DNA of 64,000 nt from Corylus avellana (taxonomy: Eukaryota; Streptophyta; Magnoliopsida; Fagales; Betulaceae), in contig NC_081551.1 in assembly GCF_901000735.1 (NCBI RefSeq), positions 19,620,545-19,684,544 on the forward strand. The letters are read 5' to 3'. The notes beneath the pieces are model-generated. The model searched no databases, was not told the DNA's origin, and was given only the letters and a program-made list of their open reading frames with translations. Positions 11,079 through 23,975 of the stretch are shown here, in pieces; position 1 is the first letter of the stretch; every line of letters starts with the position of its first letter. The position numbers and the translations under genes are program-made.

Positions 11079-12810
11079 AAGAATGATCATTTTGGGGGTT
11101 TCCACTACTTTGAACTTTTGGCCGGTGGAGTTCTTCTCCCTCTGATGAGATTGACTGGTTGCTTGTTTGAACATTTAGAACCCTGACATGCAGAGTCAAT
11201 GGAGAAAATGAGGATCAAGTTTCAGGCGCAAACCTGGTCATAATCCCATATATATTTTCATTTTTCCTAATATGATTACATGATAGAAATGGAAGAATAT
11301 TTTCTTTAGGGTGCTTTCTCTGCCACCTGATTGTCCATTTAACTAGTTAGATGGAGAGGCCATTTTTTTTTTCTGTGAAATTTGCCTAATGTAAATGCTT
11401 GTATATGTAAATGAATTAGGTTTCTCGTCGTTTCATAATGAAATTCTAGCTGTCCACAAAACTTCTGCAATGGTTTTGATTGGCCAAATGGATTTGTACT
11501 TTGCTTTCTTATTTTATCTTTGTTGTATTCTTATTGTGGTTGGAGTAATGGTACATAACACACCTCTAGTTTACTCTCATTTCATGGAGCTGATGTAACC
11601 TTATTAGCCCCTTAGATCAACTCATGTTAAAAAATAAAAATAAATAAATTCAAAGGTTGATGAATATTGAAACATTAGCTAAATTAATAAAAATGGAATG
11701 GAATGAGAGTGTAGTATATTATTCATGTCGTTGATACATGGGGTATATGTCCAACGAGGATGAAATGCATTCTTCGGTTGTATATTGGGTTATAAGAAAT
11801 TCTTTTAGTAAACTTGGGTTATAAGAAATTCTTTTAATTCAGTTTGTTAAATTGAATATCGGTCTTGAACCTTGATAAATAATATTTCTTGACCTTAACT
11901 TGTGCACTACCCCTTTACACGAAACCTCCAACTTCATATGCCCTATCAATCTTTTAACCTACTACAAAGCTTATATATATCATTTATTCATGTCAATAAT
12001 TTTAATATATTATGTCAATTAGTTAGTTCTTAGCTTAAACAACATTTTCCCCCCTTCAAAAATATCACGAAACACCAACCAGTAGATCCAATCATTCAAA
12101 GACAAGGTCAAGTGAGAACATGTTGGTAAAGACAAATTATTTATTTATTTTAAATTATGGATGATAAAGGCAAGGTCAAGTGATAATAGTAAACCATTTT
12201 TATGAGGCATAAGCAATAAATTATCCTGTTTTATTTAAGATCCATGATTCCTTGCTTCACTCAAGACAAACAAAGAGGTTTCAGCTATTACGTCTATGCT
12301 GAAGCAGATAATATACATATATTAAAACACTAGCATCATCAATTCAAGCTTGAAAAAGTAAAATAAAATAAGGGAAAACATTTCTTCTTTCTAACTACCA
12401 CCCTATTTACAATATTTTCTAAATGTTTTTTATTTTTATTTTTTATTTTTTCATTTTGAGCGTGGAAAGTGAGACATTGCAACCTCAATGATAGCTCAGA
12501 AGACATGAAAAAAATTAAAACATTAAAAAAAATATATTATTTATGTTTCTACATTATGGTATTAGAAAAAGAACAAAATGCTAACAAATCTTGGGAGATT
12601 GCACCTAACATGCAACAACATTAAGTATTTAACATGTTCTAAAGTCCATGGTTTCATGGGCATGGTCTCTTCAAATACCCATTTATGGCAATGCCCAATT
12701 AACCTAATGTTTCTTGAAATGGTCGATTGATTTGGACAAAACTTTTTTTAAAATTGATTTGGAGGAAATTCTTTCGATCTGCTCTATTAAATTGGGGGTG
12801 GCAATTTATG
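11079..12810. other. PKG 3' flank and intergenic DNA
   Basis: The first few hundred bases probably hold the PKG 3' UTR. The rest is AT-rich with no recognisable gene. The short open frames here do not resemble proteins. Confidence 0.5.
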
Positions 12811-13133
12811 TTTGCATGTTGAGTTTGGGTCGTGTCAAGGTAGGAGTATAACACTATATAGGTCAATTCTAACCTAATCAATTTAATTAAACATGCCAAA
12901 CTCCTCAACTCTAACCCTCTAATTTTGTATTGGGTTTCTTGTAGGGTTTGTGGGTTATGTCAAAAATTGCCAATCATTGTGTTGCATGTCGAGTTTGGGT
13001 TGTGTCAAGACATGGGTATAAGACTATATAGGTCAACTTTAACCGGACTTACTTAATTAAACTGGTCAGACTCTTCAACCCTAACCCTTTAATTTCGTGT
13101 TGAGTTCTCAAGTTGTGTCAAAAATTGGCAGCC
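12811..13133. repeat. two-copy tandem repeat, about 170-bp unit
   Basis: Copy 1 (12811-12980) and copy 2 (12981-13133) align along their length. Shared blocks include the GAGTTTGGGT...GTGTCAAG opening, ACTATATAGGTCAA, TTTAATTAAAC, CTCAAC/TTCAACCCTAACC and a GTGTCAAAAATTG end. The same family occurs in reverse orientation at about 15790-16020. Probably a non-autonomous transposon with internal duplication; class not assigned. Confidence 0.6.
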
Positions 13134-13815
13134 CTATATTAAATTGATATATGTTCTTAAAACACGTGATTCTCTCACATGTATTTTTAATATAAACTGA
13201 CGTCTATCCTTAAAAATGCATGCGAGAATTATGTGCCGCTCTAAAGACAAATATCAATTTAATTAAAAGATTGAATTATAGAAAGGTTAAGATAATTCGT
13301 TGGGTGTTTTGGTTAGAATATCCTTGTAAAGATGAACGTGTTTGATTCATGGAACCAGGGTGGCAATCATTTTCTTCTTCCCCAAGTTGCTTTCGTTATC
13401 ATGTGAGAATTTATTCCTTTAAACGAAAGCAAATCGGCAGATGATTCAAGAAGATGGTATTTAATAAATCTGATGACAAAAATAGTATATATATTTCCAA
13501 GTATTACAGATCTTCTTGTCATGACCAGCTAGCCTCCAAGTATTTTCCCTTTTTTTTTTTTTTTTTGGTGTGTGTGTAAATCTAAATTTGATTAAAACAA
13601 CATAAACAGACGATCATGTTACAAGATCATAGAAAAAACAGAAATGAAAATCGAAAGGTGCATCTGTTTCTCTTGAACTTAACATTTTTTCATAAGTAGT
13701 ACCTAAAATCACATCATGATATTGTATCCATGAATTCTAGCTGACTTCTATCTCAGTAAATGTCAGCAAAATTCAAAAGAAGAACATACATGAAGAGGTA
13801 TCGATCTGATATAGA

Positions 13816-15066
13816 CTATACATCTAATTCATGTTGTGTTTTCTGAGGCTGTTGGGATCTTCTGTCTCTATTGGCATACCATTGAACTGTTCTTTTGGCA
13901 ATCGGCAACCAAAGCCGCCTGAGTCTTTCCTCTTTCGCAGTGTTTCCCAGCAAAGAAGTCTCTCCAATTCTGTTCTTCATGCCTGAATCTTCATATCTTG
14001 ACAGAGCAGTAATTTCTGACATTGATCTTCTCTCCCCTGGACTCATATAGCTTGATGTAGAAGGAAGGTCTGGAAATGAAACTGGACTGGTTTTATTGAG
14101 TGCACTAACTTTGCTCTCAAACGATCTCTTCATCTCCATCTCCTCCTTAATCTTCACAATCTGTGCATTTTCTGCAGCTCCTGAAGATGTGGACTGCTGG
14201 GTATTCGAATCCAAACAAGAGAATCTGTTGCTTGACAAAGAAGTAAGCATCTCTGAATTCAAGAACATCAGGTCAGAAGAGCTCACACTGCTCCACCTGT
14301 TCTTGAAGACAAAGTCGGATACAACAATCTTGTGTTTGTGCTTATGCAAGACTTTCTGCTCCTCTGCTTCTTCTTGGATTAAGGATATCTCTTCCTTGTT
14401 ATTACCCTTTTCAGCTTTTCGAAAGCTGCTTCCAATACTAAATCTTGAAGACCCCCGATGATGATCTTCTTCTTCTCTCTGCACAAAGAGGCCTATGTTG
14501 GCTTCCTCCCCCTGCAGCTCCGATTGGTTCATCAATCTCATACTATGTGTGTATGTGAAAATTGTTGGATCCTCAGGGCTTACCCTGTGCCTGCAAATAG
14601 GACAGCTGGCGTGCTTTTCAAGCCAACTGTCGATGCAGGCAATGTGAAAGGCATGTTTGCACTTTGGCAGCAGCCGCAGCATTTCAATATCTTCAAATTT
14701 GGATAGACAGACTGCACATTCAAGTCCTTCCTTTGATCCCTTGAGGGAAGAGAATCTGAAAAAGGGAAGCGATTCGATCACCGTCTTATCTATCCCGGAA
14801 AATCGAGAGCTCGATCTAATAAATGCAAAGTTCTGTGGAAGATCCCCATGATGAGCTGCAGGCCCTGGCCTATGACAGAATTTTGCATACACAAGAAGAA
14901 GTAATGTTACTGAAAACATCAGCGACAGGATTGCTATGACAATCCCAACACTTGGTTGAAAATTTTGTGAATTCGGATCTCCTTGGCCAATGGAAGATTG
15001 TGCTTTGACATGAAAGAAAATGAAGTGGAGAAGAACCAAGATGATCAGAGAACTTAACCGATTCAT
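13816..15066 (-). CDS. ATL42: ATL-family RING-H2 E3 ubiquitin ligase (ATL42/ATL12 type)
   Basis: This is an intronless 416-aa protein, as is usual for ATLs. A signal-peptide-like hydrophobic start (about 1-22) precedes a transmembrane segment (about 39-61). The GLD-like box SRFSGIDKTVIESLP follows (88-101). The RING-H2 finger has exact spacing: C117-x2-C120-x15-C136-x-H138-x2-H141-x2-C144-x10-C155-x2-C158, with W148 and PIC. The long C-terminal tail is Ser-rich and charged. It should act as a membrane-anchored E3 that passes ubiquitin from an E2 to targets not visible here. NINJA lies next on the same strand, as ATL42 and NINJA do in Arabidopsis from memory. ATL12 is the closest alternative name; family call near certain, subfamily moderate. 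Confidence 0.93.
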   Translation of the reverse strand: MNRLSSLIILVLLHFIFFHVKAQSSIGQGDPNSQNFQPSVGIVIAILSLMFSVTLLLLVYAKFCHRPGPAAHHGDLPQNFAFIRSSSRFSGIDKTVIESLPFFRFSSLKGSKEGLECAVCLSKFEDIEMLRLLPKCKHAFHIACIDSWLEKHASCPICRHRVSPEDPTIFTYTHSMRLMNQSELQGEEANIGLFVQREEEDHHRGSSRFSIGSSFRKAEKGNNKEEISLIQEEAEEQKVLHKHKHKIVVSDFVFKNRWSSVSSSDLMFLNSEMLTSLSSNRFSCLDSNTQQSTSSGAAENAQIVKIKEEMEMKRSFESKVSALNKTSPVSFPDLPSTSSYMSPGERRSMSEITALSRYEDSGMKNRIGETSLLGNTAKEERLRRLWLPIAKRTVQWYANRDRRSQQPQKTQHELDV

Positions 15067-15789
15067 GGGTTTATCTCAAAATCAAAACTTTCCCAGAATT
15101 CTAAAGCTCTCCAGCAAGCATTCTTCTGGACTTTTGTGTGTGTGGGGAGAAGGTGAAGTTTAGTTTGAGATGGAGCTTTTTAAGTATAGTTTCCCCAAAA
15201 AGCCAAAGGTCATCTTTTTTCTGGTTTGTCAATTCTCTTGGTTTCTTCATAGGTTGTTCTTGTGTGTCATAATTTAACTAATCAGTTTTAAATTACAAAA
15301 TTCAACTATTTAAAGTTTGAAAATTCAGTAGTGATGACAATGTGGAGAAGCCTTCTGACTTGGCCTGGGGGAGGGGGAATTAATTAGAAATACAACCCAA
15401 TATCTCACATCACACCGACTGCAAAGTAAATAATTCAAGCGTAAGCAAAATCATGTTGACATCATTCAAAGCTAAAACATTTATCTCGATCACTTCCATC
15501 AGTTTGAAATGTTTTTATTGGAGACGAAACCTTAAGCGCTGACGCATTTCATATCACACCTTATCGGCGTGAAATTTGGTTCTAAACTTACCCTCGTGCC
15601 ACGAGGCAAACTGCTAATTAAGCTGACGTTTCCTAATTTCCTTTCCTTTTCTTTCTTTCTTTTCTTTAATTTTTTTGGAGGAAATAGTTAAAAAAAAAAA
15701 AAAAAAACCCCACGACAAAACAACGCAGAAAATAAAAGACCCAATAACAAAGGACAAATTTTGACACGACTCATAAAATCGATACAAAT
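15067..15789. other. ATL upstream region
   Basis: Probable promoter and leader of the ATL gene near 15067-15250, then AT-rich DNA. No further gene is seen. Confidence 0.5.
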
Positions 15790-16020
15790 TTGATTTAAAA
15801 TAGCAGATTAAGATTGATGAGTCTTACCCATTTAATTAAATGAATTAGGTTATGATTAACTTATATATATAATCGAATACCCATATCTCGATACGATCTG
15901 AATTCGACATGTGACATTTAGCGGGTTAGAGTATGATCCGTTTAATTAAATGGGTTGAGTTAAAATTGATTTATATAATCTTATACATATAGTTCAACAC
16001 GGCCAAAACTCGATATGCGA
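15790..16020. repeat. dispersed repeat with two internal copies, reverse of the 12.8 kb family
   Basis: Two related segments (about 15825-15895 and 15935-16000) share a TTTAATTAAATG...TTAGGTTATGATTAACTTATATA type core. In reverse complement this core matches the tandem repeat at 12811-13133. Confidence 0.5.
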
Positions 16021-16395
16021 ACAACTCTTCTAATAACAAGAACCGATAAATTTTTAGATCTGACAATAATAAGATGTAAAACCTTACTAGCTTCAGAAAT
16101 AAACGGTTCCAGCTTTCTAATTTTTTTTTTTTATTTTTTTTATTTTTTAAAGTTCCATCTTTCACTGAAGCTGACATATTCGATAAAATGTGTACTTCAT
16201 TCATTTGATGCTTTCAGTGAAAACTTTGCTTTTGTTTTATATATTTGTTTCGATTAACTTTTTTTTAGAGATAACCAAGTTTTCACGTTGTTTGTTAATA
16301 TATATATGATGAAGGTATTTATCCGAGGCAAGAGGTAACTAGAGTTGGCATTAAAATTTTCCCATAAAGTCAATGGGTTGGACGGCCATGATCCA

Positions 16396-16434
<39 letters not shown>

Positions 16435-17839
16435 GTCGGCTAAAAAGCTACAAAACTACAAATTTGGATTTATTTAACTTAATTAATGACCTATTGAAGG
16501 ATTCTATACTCTTCTCTTCCATGTAGAGTTTGGACAACAAATTAATAAATATATTAATAAATGAGACAACATAACCGTGGGTGAGGGGTCATCTCTTCTC
16601 AAGTATATAATATTATGGTCTCTTCAAATTCTCAAGTATTTACGTTTTACCATATTAATTGACAACACCTTTCCAAAATCTTCTAAAGTTCTTACAATTT
16701 ATAAATAAATCTTAAGACTTTATATTAGTTCACACATATGATATTAATTGATCAATATAAACAATTTTCATCTTACGATTGCCGTCTTATGTTTATATTT
16801 ATATATACACTAAAGTTTTAATTAAACACAAATCAAGAAACACAATGAGCCCGTCATAATGCAAGTCCAATCTAGTTTACTATAAATCATACATCATGTT
16901 TCAATCGCATGAGGGCGGCCGGGTCAAGTTTTGGACAGCGAAAATGAAGTGAAAAACACGAAAAAAAAAACAAGTTAAAAATCAGATTTAAAAACATATG
17001 GAGTAAATTAAAATCGAGCGATTACTTTAAGAACTTATTTTTATATTTTCTCTTGATTAAAGTATAATTCCAACATGGAGTTCTTGATCAGGGTCAATAA
17101 ATATATATATTGTAACAAAAATTTAAAATACCAACATCTTCAATCATACACTGGAGAGAAGGGACACGTACGTTGACTTTCTAAAAGAAACTTGTTGTAA
17201 TGTCCTCTATCTATATATATTTATTCAAAGCTAGCTAGGTAGGGTTCTCGAGTGGGAAAACCAAACTGTTTAAGGAATTATAAACACACAAAAACCCAGC
17301 AGGGTTTCTTCGAGGTTGCACATGGGGAAGGAAAAAAATTAATGTTGTAGTGTTTTAAGCATGACGATAGTACATACGTATAGTTGTATGTGTTAGGTGG
17401 ATTTTTGACATGTATATTAATATGTACGTCAAACTTATATGACAACTTGGTCGATTTTTATATAATATGGTACATTAATATTATATAATACAATATAATA
17501 TATATTCGTCCACATGTTTATGTTTATGTACAGGCCAGGAGAGAATATCGAATATGTGCATGGCATTGTTTTCTTGCAAATTCTAGATAACTGTGGACCA
17601 CTTGGCAACTAATCCGAAAGTCAGCACAAGGCCACTTGAAGTGCAAGCTTTTGGAGGTAAAGTCTTTAACCCTTTGTTTTGAGCTTGAAGTTTGTCATTA
17701 AATATTAATTTTCTTTTTTTCCTTTTATAAATAAAATTTATTTTAAAGTGTCGGGGAGATAGATATACACCGAGGAAGTCAAATATTATTATTTTTTTTT
17801 GTTATTAAATATTAATTTTCTATGGAATTTTGTGTTAGT
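16021..17839. other. intergenic, with AT microsatellite
   Basis: AT-rich DNA without a recognisable gene. An (AT)n microsatellite runs from about 16398 to 16432. Confidence 0.5.
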
Positions 17840-18035
17840 TTGTAAATTAATGATATTTAATAAACTGGTATACAATTGTCATATAACTTGATGATATGAT
17901 ATAAAAAATCAACCATTGAATCAATACTTACAAAAAATAAAAAATAAAAAATTAAGAGTTGATTTATACTAACACGTCATCTCAATTATATGACAATCAT
18001 ATAACAGTTTACTAAATAACATCACTCTTTATTAA
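17840..18035. mobile_element. foldback MITE
   Basis: The left arm (TTTAATAAACTGGTATACAATTGTC..., about 17848-17895) pairs with a right arm ending about 18035 that contains TGACAATCATATAACAGTTTACTAAATAACATC. The arms pair over roughly 60 bp with mismatches around an A-rich centre. Non-coding. No clear target duplication was identified. Confidence 0.55.
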
Positions 18036-18709
18036 ATGTACATAAAGCTTCATCAGGTGATTTTGAGATGTCAAATCTAAACTAGCACCAAGACAGAAAA
18101 GGGCATTGCTTAATGGTCATCAAGTACATGTTGATTTTAATTTTACAGACCAGTATTAGAATTCACAGCAGATATTCACCATGACCAAAATATTTGGAGT
18201 ATATGCAATTTTGCCTACAAATTAATATCATCCTCAGCAATACTATATATATATCATCCTCATCGAAAGCCTCATACCACCTGTACAGGTTGATCAGTTG
18301 CATGAACCCTCACCTGTAAAGCATAATCAACCTTTGGAGCATCACCATTAGAATTTCACTTCGACATCCAAAAATAAGAAATCCCCTAACCCAGCGGAGG
18401 ATCATGTTGGTGTTCATAAAGCAGCTAAAACTTGTATCATATACAAAAGTAATGATATTTTTTCTCAAAAACTACTGTAATAGGCCTAAGATTATTTTAC
18501 TAAGGAATCGTGGTGGGAGATTATTACAAAACACCTGCAATATTTGATTGCAGAAGCTATGCCAACTCATAAAAGGAAGACAAATAGCTCTAAGCAAGTA
18601 CAATGAGAAAAAGGAGGAATCTCACAGGAGCAGACAAAACCATAGCCAGGTTTTTTTTCCCTCATAAATGTCAAGAATTATTAGTCTAGTTGAACATAAT
18701 GGTACAGAA
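18036..18709. other. NINJA 3' flank
   Basis: No protein signal. This stretch probably includes the 3' UTR of the minus-strand NINJA gene, which ends at 18710. Confidence 0.5.
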
Positions 18710-20882
18710 TCAGCTCTGAGCAGAGGCAGAAGGGTTGCTATTAGGAACTGTCACCCCATTAGTGCCATTCTCTGGATTAACATGCTCTTCACCACCAGCA
18801 TGCCGAACAAACTCTTCAGGGGACATATGGGAACCATGGCAAGCACACACAATCCTAATTTCGTTTGGGCTGTATCTGTAAGTTACACCAGAAATCGTCC
18901 TACCATTGGGGCCTATGGTAGAAACCCATGGTAGGTTTGGGTAAGAGCCACATCCCCCAAATTTCACGTCCGCTGCAATGCCCGGCTTTATAGCTGAAAA
19001 ATTGAGAGAAAAAGCATCCGCTGTTGAACGGTCAGACGCATCTTTTGCCCTTAGGTTTGTGCTACTCCCTTTCACATCTTCTTCTACCTGAGAGGAGGAG
19101 CCTTCTTCAGGGCCATGCTGTTTGCCATCACCTTTGGCCCGTTCTAATGTCCTCCCATCATATTGTGTAGCCTCTGATGAATTAGGTGCAATTGCTTGCG
19201 ATTGCAAGTACATAAATGCAAAATGGGTAAGAATTCATTACCAATCACGAACCCTTGACACAAGCACAGTAAAACATTATATCATACAGCCCAAAATATT
19301 GATATCACTAATCAATTATCAGCAGAGCTTTTGGAATTTCTACTAGCAGCATTAACAAGGGATAGTAAGAGAGATAAGACCCATTGGAATAGGTTGTAAA
19401 CTTGTAATTTAAGTTTAGGTTCTTATTTAACTGGTTGAAAGATATAATCACATTGCAGAACTATAAAACACAGGTGGTGTCTTGCAATCATATCGTCTAG
19501 TGATGATAACCCCCAACCAGTTAAACTTTGAACACGTGTATCACATTCAGGCTGAGTAATCCCAGCTTTCTCTAAGGCTTTAGCTCAGAAATCAATCTAG
19601 TATCCTAGGCCAGGTGACAAAGCATCCATACAGACTAAATGAGTCAAGAATGACATATCAACAAAGTCCAGTTCATTGTCAGGAAAGATTAGGGTCCCGT
19701 GTGTGCTGAAGAAAAGGGAAAGGAAACAATTGAGAATATTTGACAAACGATTCTCCATCAATCATACATTCCAACCCTACTTATCAAAAAAAAAAAAAAA
19801 AAATTCATACATTCCAACCCTGATTCCTCAAAAGGTATAAAACAGTGAAAAGGAAAACTTTGAGAAATATTACCTGAGTTTGGTGGTCCTCTACCAGCAT
19901 AGGAAGGGTGGAACTGTTGAGGTTGAGAAAACAAACCCCAGGAGTTATCCTTATCCAACAATGGAAGCTGGACTGGTGCATAGCCAAACATTAGTGGCAA
20001 GTTTCCAGGATTCACACTCTGTGCCCCTGATCGATCACTACTTGCAGAAGGCATCACCTGCATCATTCCAGGGGGCTGTTGGCCTGACATGCTGGGTACA
20101 CCAATGGAGTTTGACTCCTTCACATGTAAAGAATAAGGCACATTCATCATGTTTACTGATTGAAGTGAGAAAGGAACGCCATAGGGCATATTGCCAAGCT
20201 TAAATTCATTTTCTGATGTACTGTTAAACCTCTTTTGCCCATTTAAGTCCACAACACTTGAATCAGCAAACCCACGAACCTCCTTTGAAACCTCAGAAGA
20301 ACCACCAACTCCAAAGAATCGTTTGGGGCCATCATCATGTTGTGAAACAAGCTTTGACGTTGAACCCTCAACTTCAGACTCTGCAACATCTTCATTTTCA
20401 GCAGTTGAGCCATCTTCTGTCGTTATGGAAATGTGTGATGTTCTCGTCTTGTCATGTAAATCAGCATGAGCGTCTCTCTCCTGCTTTTTTTGATGGTTTA
20501 TCTCATCAAACAACATCTTACGCTTGCTACCTGCCTCTCTCCGTTTTTCGTCCTCCATTTCAGCAGACTTGTTGCTGTTTGCAGCCCAGACTCCTCTCCC
20601 ATTCAAGTTCATAGAAGAATCTCCTTCAGTATTGTTCTTGGAAAGGTCATTAAAAAAGTTTTCCTGAACCTTTATAGAATCATTTCTCTGAGATCCAGTA
20701 CTTGAGTCTTGCTTCTGCGTGCCAGCATGGAGAAAGTTCTTAAAATCATCCACTAATTTGTTCCCTTTATCACCCTCTTCTGTCCTAGCATCTGAGGAGC
20801 TACCATTTTTACCCTTTGACTTGACAGACAATCCACCACAGGATAAACCCAAGCTAAGCTCAAGCCCATTCTCATCTTCCAT
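18710..20882 (-). CDS. NINJA: NINJA, adaptor between JAZ repressors and TOPLESS
   Basis: Two coding exons (20882-19874 and 19194-18710) join in phase to give about 497 aa. An N-terminal EAR motif LELSL (residues 7-11) within MEDENGLELSLGL recruits TOPLESS co-repressors. The middle is low-complexity with a basic stretch (KRRE...SKRKML) typical of the family. The C-terminal domain (FSAIKPGIAADVKFGG, YPNLPWVST, GRTISGVTYRYS, IRIVCACHGSHMSPEEFVRH) is the one that binds the TIFY/ZIM motif of JAZ proteins. The protein acts in the nucleus to repress jasmonate responses. I chose the ATG at 20882 because it gives the canonical MEDENG start; an in-frame ATG at 20897 adds only five residues. The second exon start (19194) is fixed by phase. 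Confidence 0.93.
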
Positions 20883-22260
20883 TTTATATGAAACCAAAAT
20901 ATATCAAAATGGCTCAAGCATAACCTTTTCCAGTTCTCATTGTTGTGTAGGCTACTTCCTTGAGAAATTTGACCCTGATATGATGAGCAACCAGCTTAAA
21001 GATACATCCTTGAAAAAGTTGACTTCATTACAGGCACCAAATAAGAAAATGGATTTCGGTAGCAACACCACAACCATATATGACAAGGAAAAAGAGGAGA
21101 CAAAAATATTGTGATCAGGCATGGCCTTGACAAAAAAGAAATAAAGAATTTCAGTGCTCAACCTAATTTATTTTTTTGACATTTAACTAACCCCACTTGT
21201 TCAGAATCAATCAATACCAGTAAATTTCAGATTGGGGTAATTCTGATGAAAATATTCATTTAAATTGCACAGGAGCATGAACTCTACAGAGGTCCTAGTC
21301 AACTTTCCAACCATGGTCCAACAAATGGCTATTGCCAACCTATGGAAGATACGATAAACTACAGAAATTACTCCAGATCCACAACTCAATGAAAAATACC
21401 GAGCAATCTAAGATTTGAAAATAATTATTTATGTAAACTGAGCTGAAACAAAAATAAGTAGAGCAAAATACGGGGTAAACAAAACATACCCAGTATTCAA
21501 TACACCTTCAGAAAGCTAAAGTAATCAACTTTATAAACAACCAACCTGAATCACCTCCATACTTAGTTAGATCCCATTCCCACACTAAGACTGGTTGCTA
21601 GCTCAGGAAGTGTGTAAAAAGGTAAAGAGACAAAATTTCCAAGCCTTATATTTTCCAATTGCCTATGACCCCAGAAACGAAATACTTCACAAAACCCACC
21701 CTAACAGAACCATATCTGACTTAGTTGAGCACTTTCAGGAAACAATAACAGCATCAATTATAAGACTCGCGCTTTCTCAAAATTTCCCTCCATTTTTTCC
21801 CCAGCAACCAATCATAGTACCAAGATCTGCCCCCAACCAAATCATGCATGCAAAGCCCCTAAATGAACTAAATTGAAGATACCCAGAAGATAAAAACCTC
21901 AAAAAAAAAAAAGGAAAGGAACAAACTTGAGCGGTTGAGCCCCTACATAGAAAACATAGGCATGCCCCAGTAGCTATCAAATTAGATTCGATCCAAGGAG
22001 AATCGAAGTCCCATATTTACATATATAAACCGTCATCGGAATTTTACGAGATTCAATAACCGAAGCTCATCAATTCCCATAGATTTCCAACAAAGAAAAC
22101 AATAAATTTCCATAATCTGCCAAACAGAAACGAAAAATCCAAACAGAGATGAGATAAAGAGATACCTATATCAGAGGAGAGATTAGATCAAAACACAAGC
22201 CCCGGTGTCTTGCAGAAAGCACAGTGAAGGATATGTGAGCGAGAGAGAGAGAGAGAGAGA
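20883..22260 (-). promoter_or_regulatory. NINJA 5' leader with a long leader intron (predicted)
   Basis: A probable non-coding first exon lies at about 22166-22250. It ends at a good donor (ATAG|GTATCT, junction 22166/22165), followed by over 1.2 kb without family coding sequence before the NINJA ATG. A GA microsatellite at about 22240-22261 lies at the start of this exon (CT on the transcript), common in plant leaders. Part of the intron is duplicated at 31035-31405. Confidence 0.5.
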
Positions 22261-22261
22261 G

Positions 22262-22659
22262 ATGCATAGAGGAAAACAAGGTTGATTTTGGTATAAAGTA
22301 GTGGGGAGAGGAAGAAATTTGTTTAAAATCGCCTATTTCTTTTTTATCTTTTTATCTGTTTTTTCCTTTGAGCATGTGATTGTCGTGTAGATTCTATTGG
22401 CCATTTGCTTTGTATTTTTTTTAAAAAAAAACAATTATTTTATGGGTGTTTTACCTACTCTCAAGTCTCAATCTCATCCTCATCCCAGTCCAAACTGGTT
22501 TATTTCCTCTAATTTCCTTTTTGTTTTAACCCATTTCTTAAAGCACACAGTATATATATTTTTGAATTATATTATAATTTTTTAACATGAATAATATTAT
22601 ATAAAAAAAATTTAAATCTAATTATAAATCAATTACTTAAAAATATATATTCAAGAACT

Positions 22660-22699
<40 letters not shown>

Positions 22700-23975
22700 G
22701 TGTAAGGACTTTGGATTATTGATTACAGGACTTAAAGTAGACTTACCCTAGACAAAAAAAAAGAAAAAAGGTTTAATTACAAGCCAAGTAATTGACTTCA
22801 TAGTTTCTTTGTTGCTTAATTATATTTCTTCTCTTGTATGAGGGTATAAGTGAAAAAAGTTAAAATTACTTGTAGGCAAAAGTAAAAGAGTAAGGTAAAC
22901 ACATGTTACATAATTATAACATATTCTAAATTACAGGGAGACCACTTTTACCAAGCTCAATGTTGAACGAATAAAGTGAATCAATTATTCAATTTGTTTG
23001 ACTAGTTGGATCAGTCCATTTTAGTCACTGTTCAAACGGTGTGATTGGATGAGGTTAGATCTGATAAATTAAAAAAATAAATAAAAGCTTGTACAGCCAA
23101 ATCTATAAAAATAATGGGATCTTGATCTTGAAGATTTCCTCATCTTGTAAATGAATGAAAGTATAAAATAATATAGATACAGTTGCGTATGACAATTTTA
23201 TGCAGAGGTTTCAGAGGAGGAGTAACGCTACATAACACTCTCATTTTATTCTTATTTTATTAAACTAGTGTGACAGTGTTTATTAACACTTAAATTGATT
23301 ATAATTAAAAATATATGTATATCTAATAATAGTTAGGGTTATGTAGGTGGTGGCGGTTAACGGTTATTGTCTCTAACTCTTAACTATACTGCTTTAAGCG
23401 GTTAGCAATTTTAAGTAACCACTAACCGCACTGCAAGAACCGCGTGTTAGGTATGAGTGCAAGGAGCAATATTTCAATAAATCACTTGCTTTTCTTTTGC
23501 AATATCTTGATTGTAACGTTTATTTTTAGTCCAGAATTTGATCTAGTTTGTCATATGAATGTCCATGGCGAGATTTAGGTTGAATTCTTACATGGCTAGT
23601 AATATGCCACGTTCACCTCTTCAAATTTGGACTGGCTATGTAGAGACAAGATTTAAATAGTAGATAATTAGCTGTAAGAGAAATATTCAAACGTAAAATA
23701 GTATTATGCTGGGATTTAAAACAGAGGAAAGGCCCATTATTGATATGCTTTTTAGCAATCGCTATCATTTAACCTGGGTTTTGATCTCATCCCATTATCA
23801 GAAAGAAGATATTTTTTAGACTATAATAATCTTTCAGTAATATTTTTTATTTTTATTTTTGTTGCAATGTGCCGAATTTCTCTCTGAAGTAATATAAATT
23901 TTGATATATTAGGAGCCAATTCAACATTTTAAACTCTGAAATTTCCAAAAATTTTGACCTTCTCCAATAAAAATA
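22262..23975. other. intergenic
   Basis: AT-rich DNA with an (AT)n microsatellite at about 22662-22695 and no recognisable gene. A short sequence at about 23217-23300 (GGAGTAACGCTACATAACACTC) resembles one end of a MITE and is left unclassified. Confidence 0.5.

Noticed and set aside
16398..16432. AT microsatellites (also 22662, 54598, 63859) as possible regulatory sites
   Set aside because: Ordinary simple repeats without any positional link to a gene start.
19758..19873. Extension of NINJA exon 1 into the intron
   Set aside because: A good donor lies at 19874/19873 and the JAZ-binding domain continues in phase from 19194; the extension only reads into a poly-A tract.
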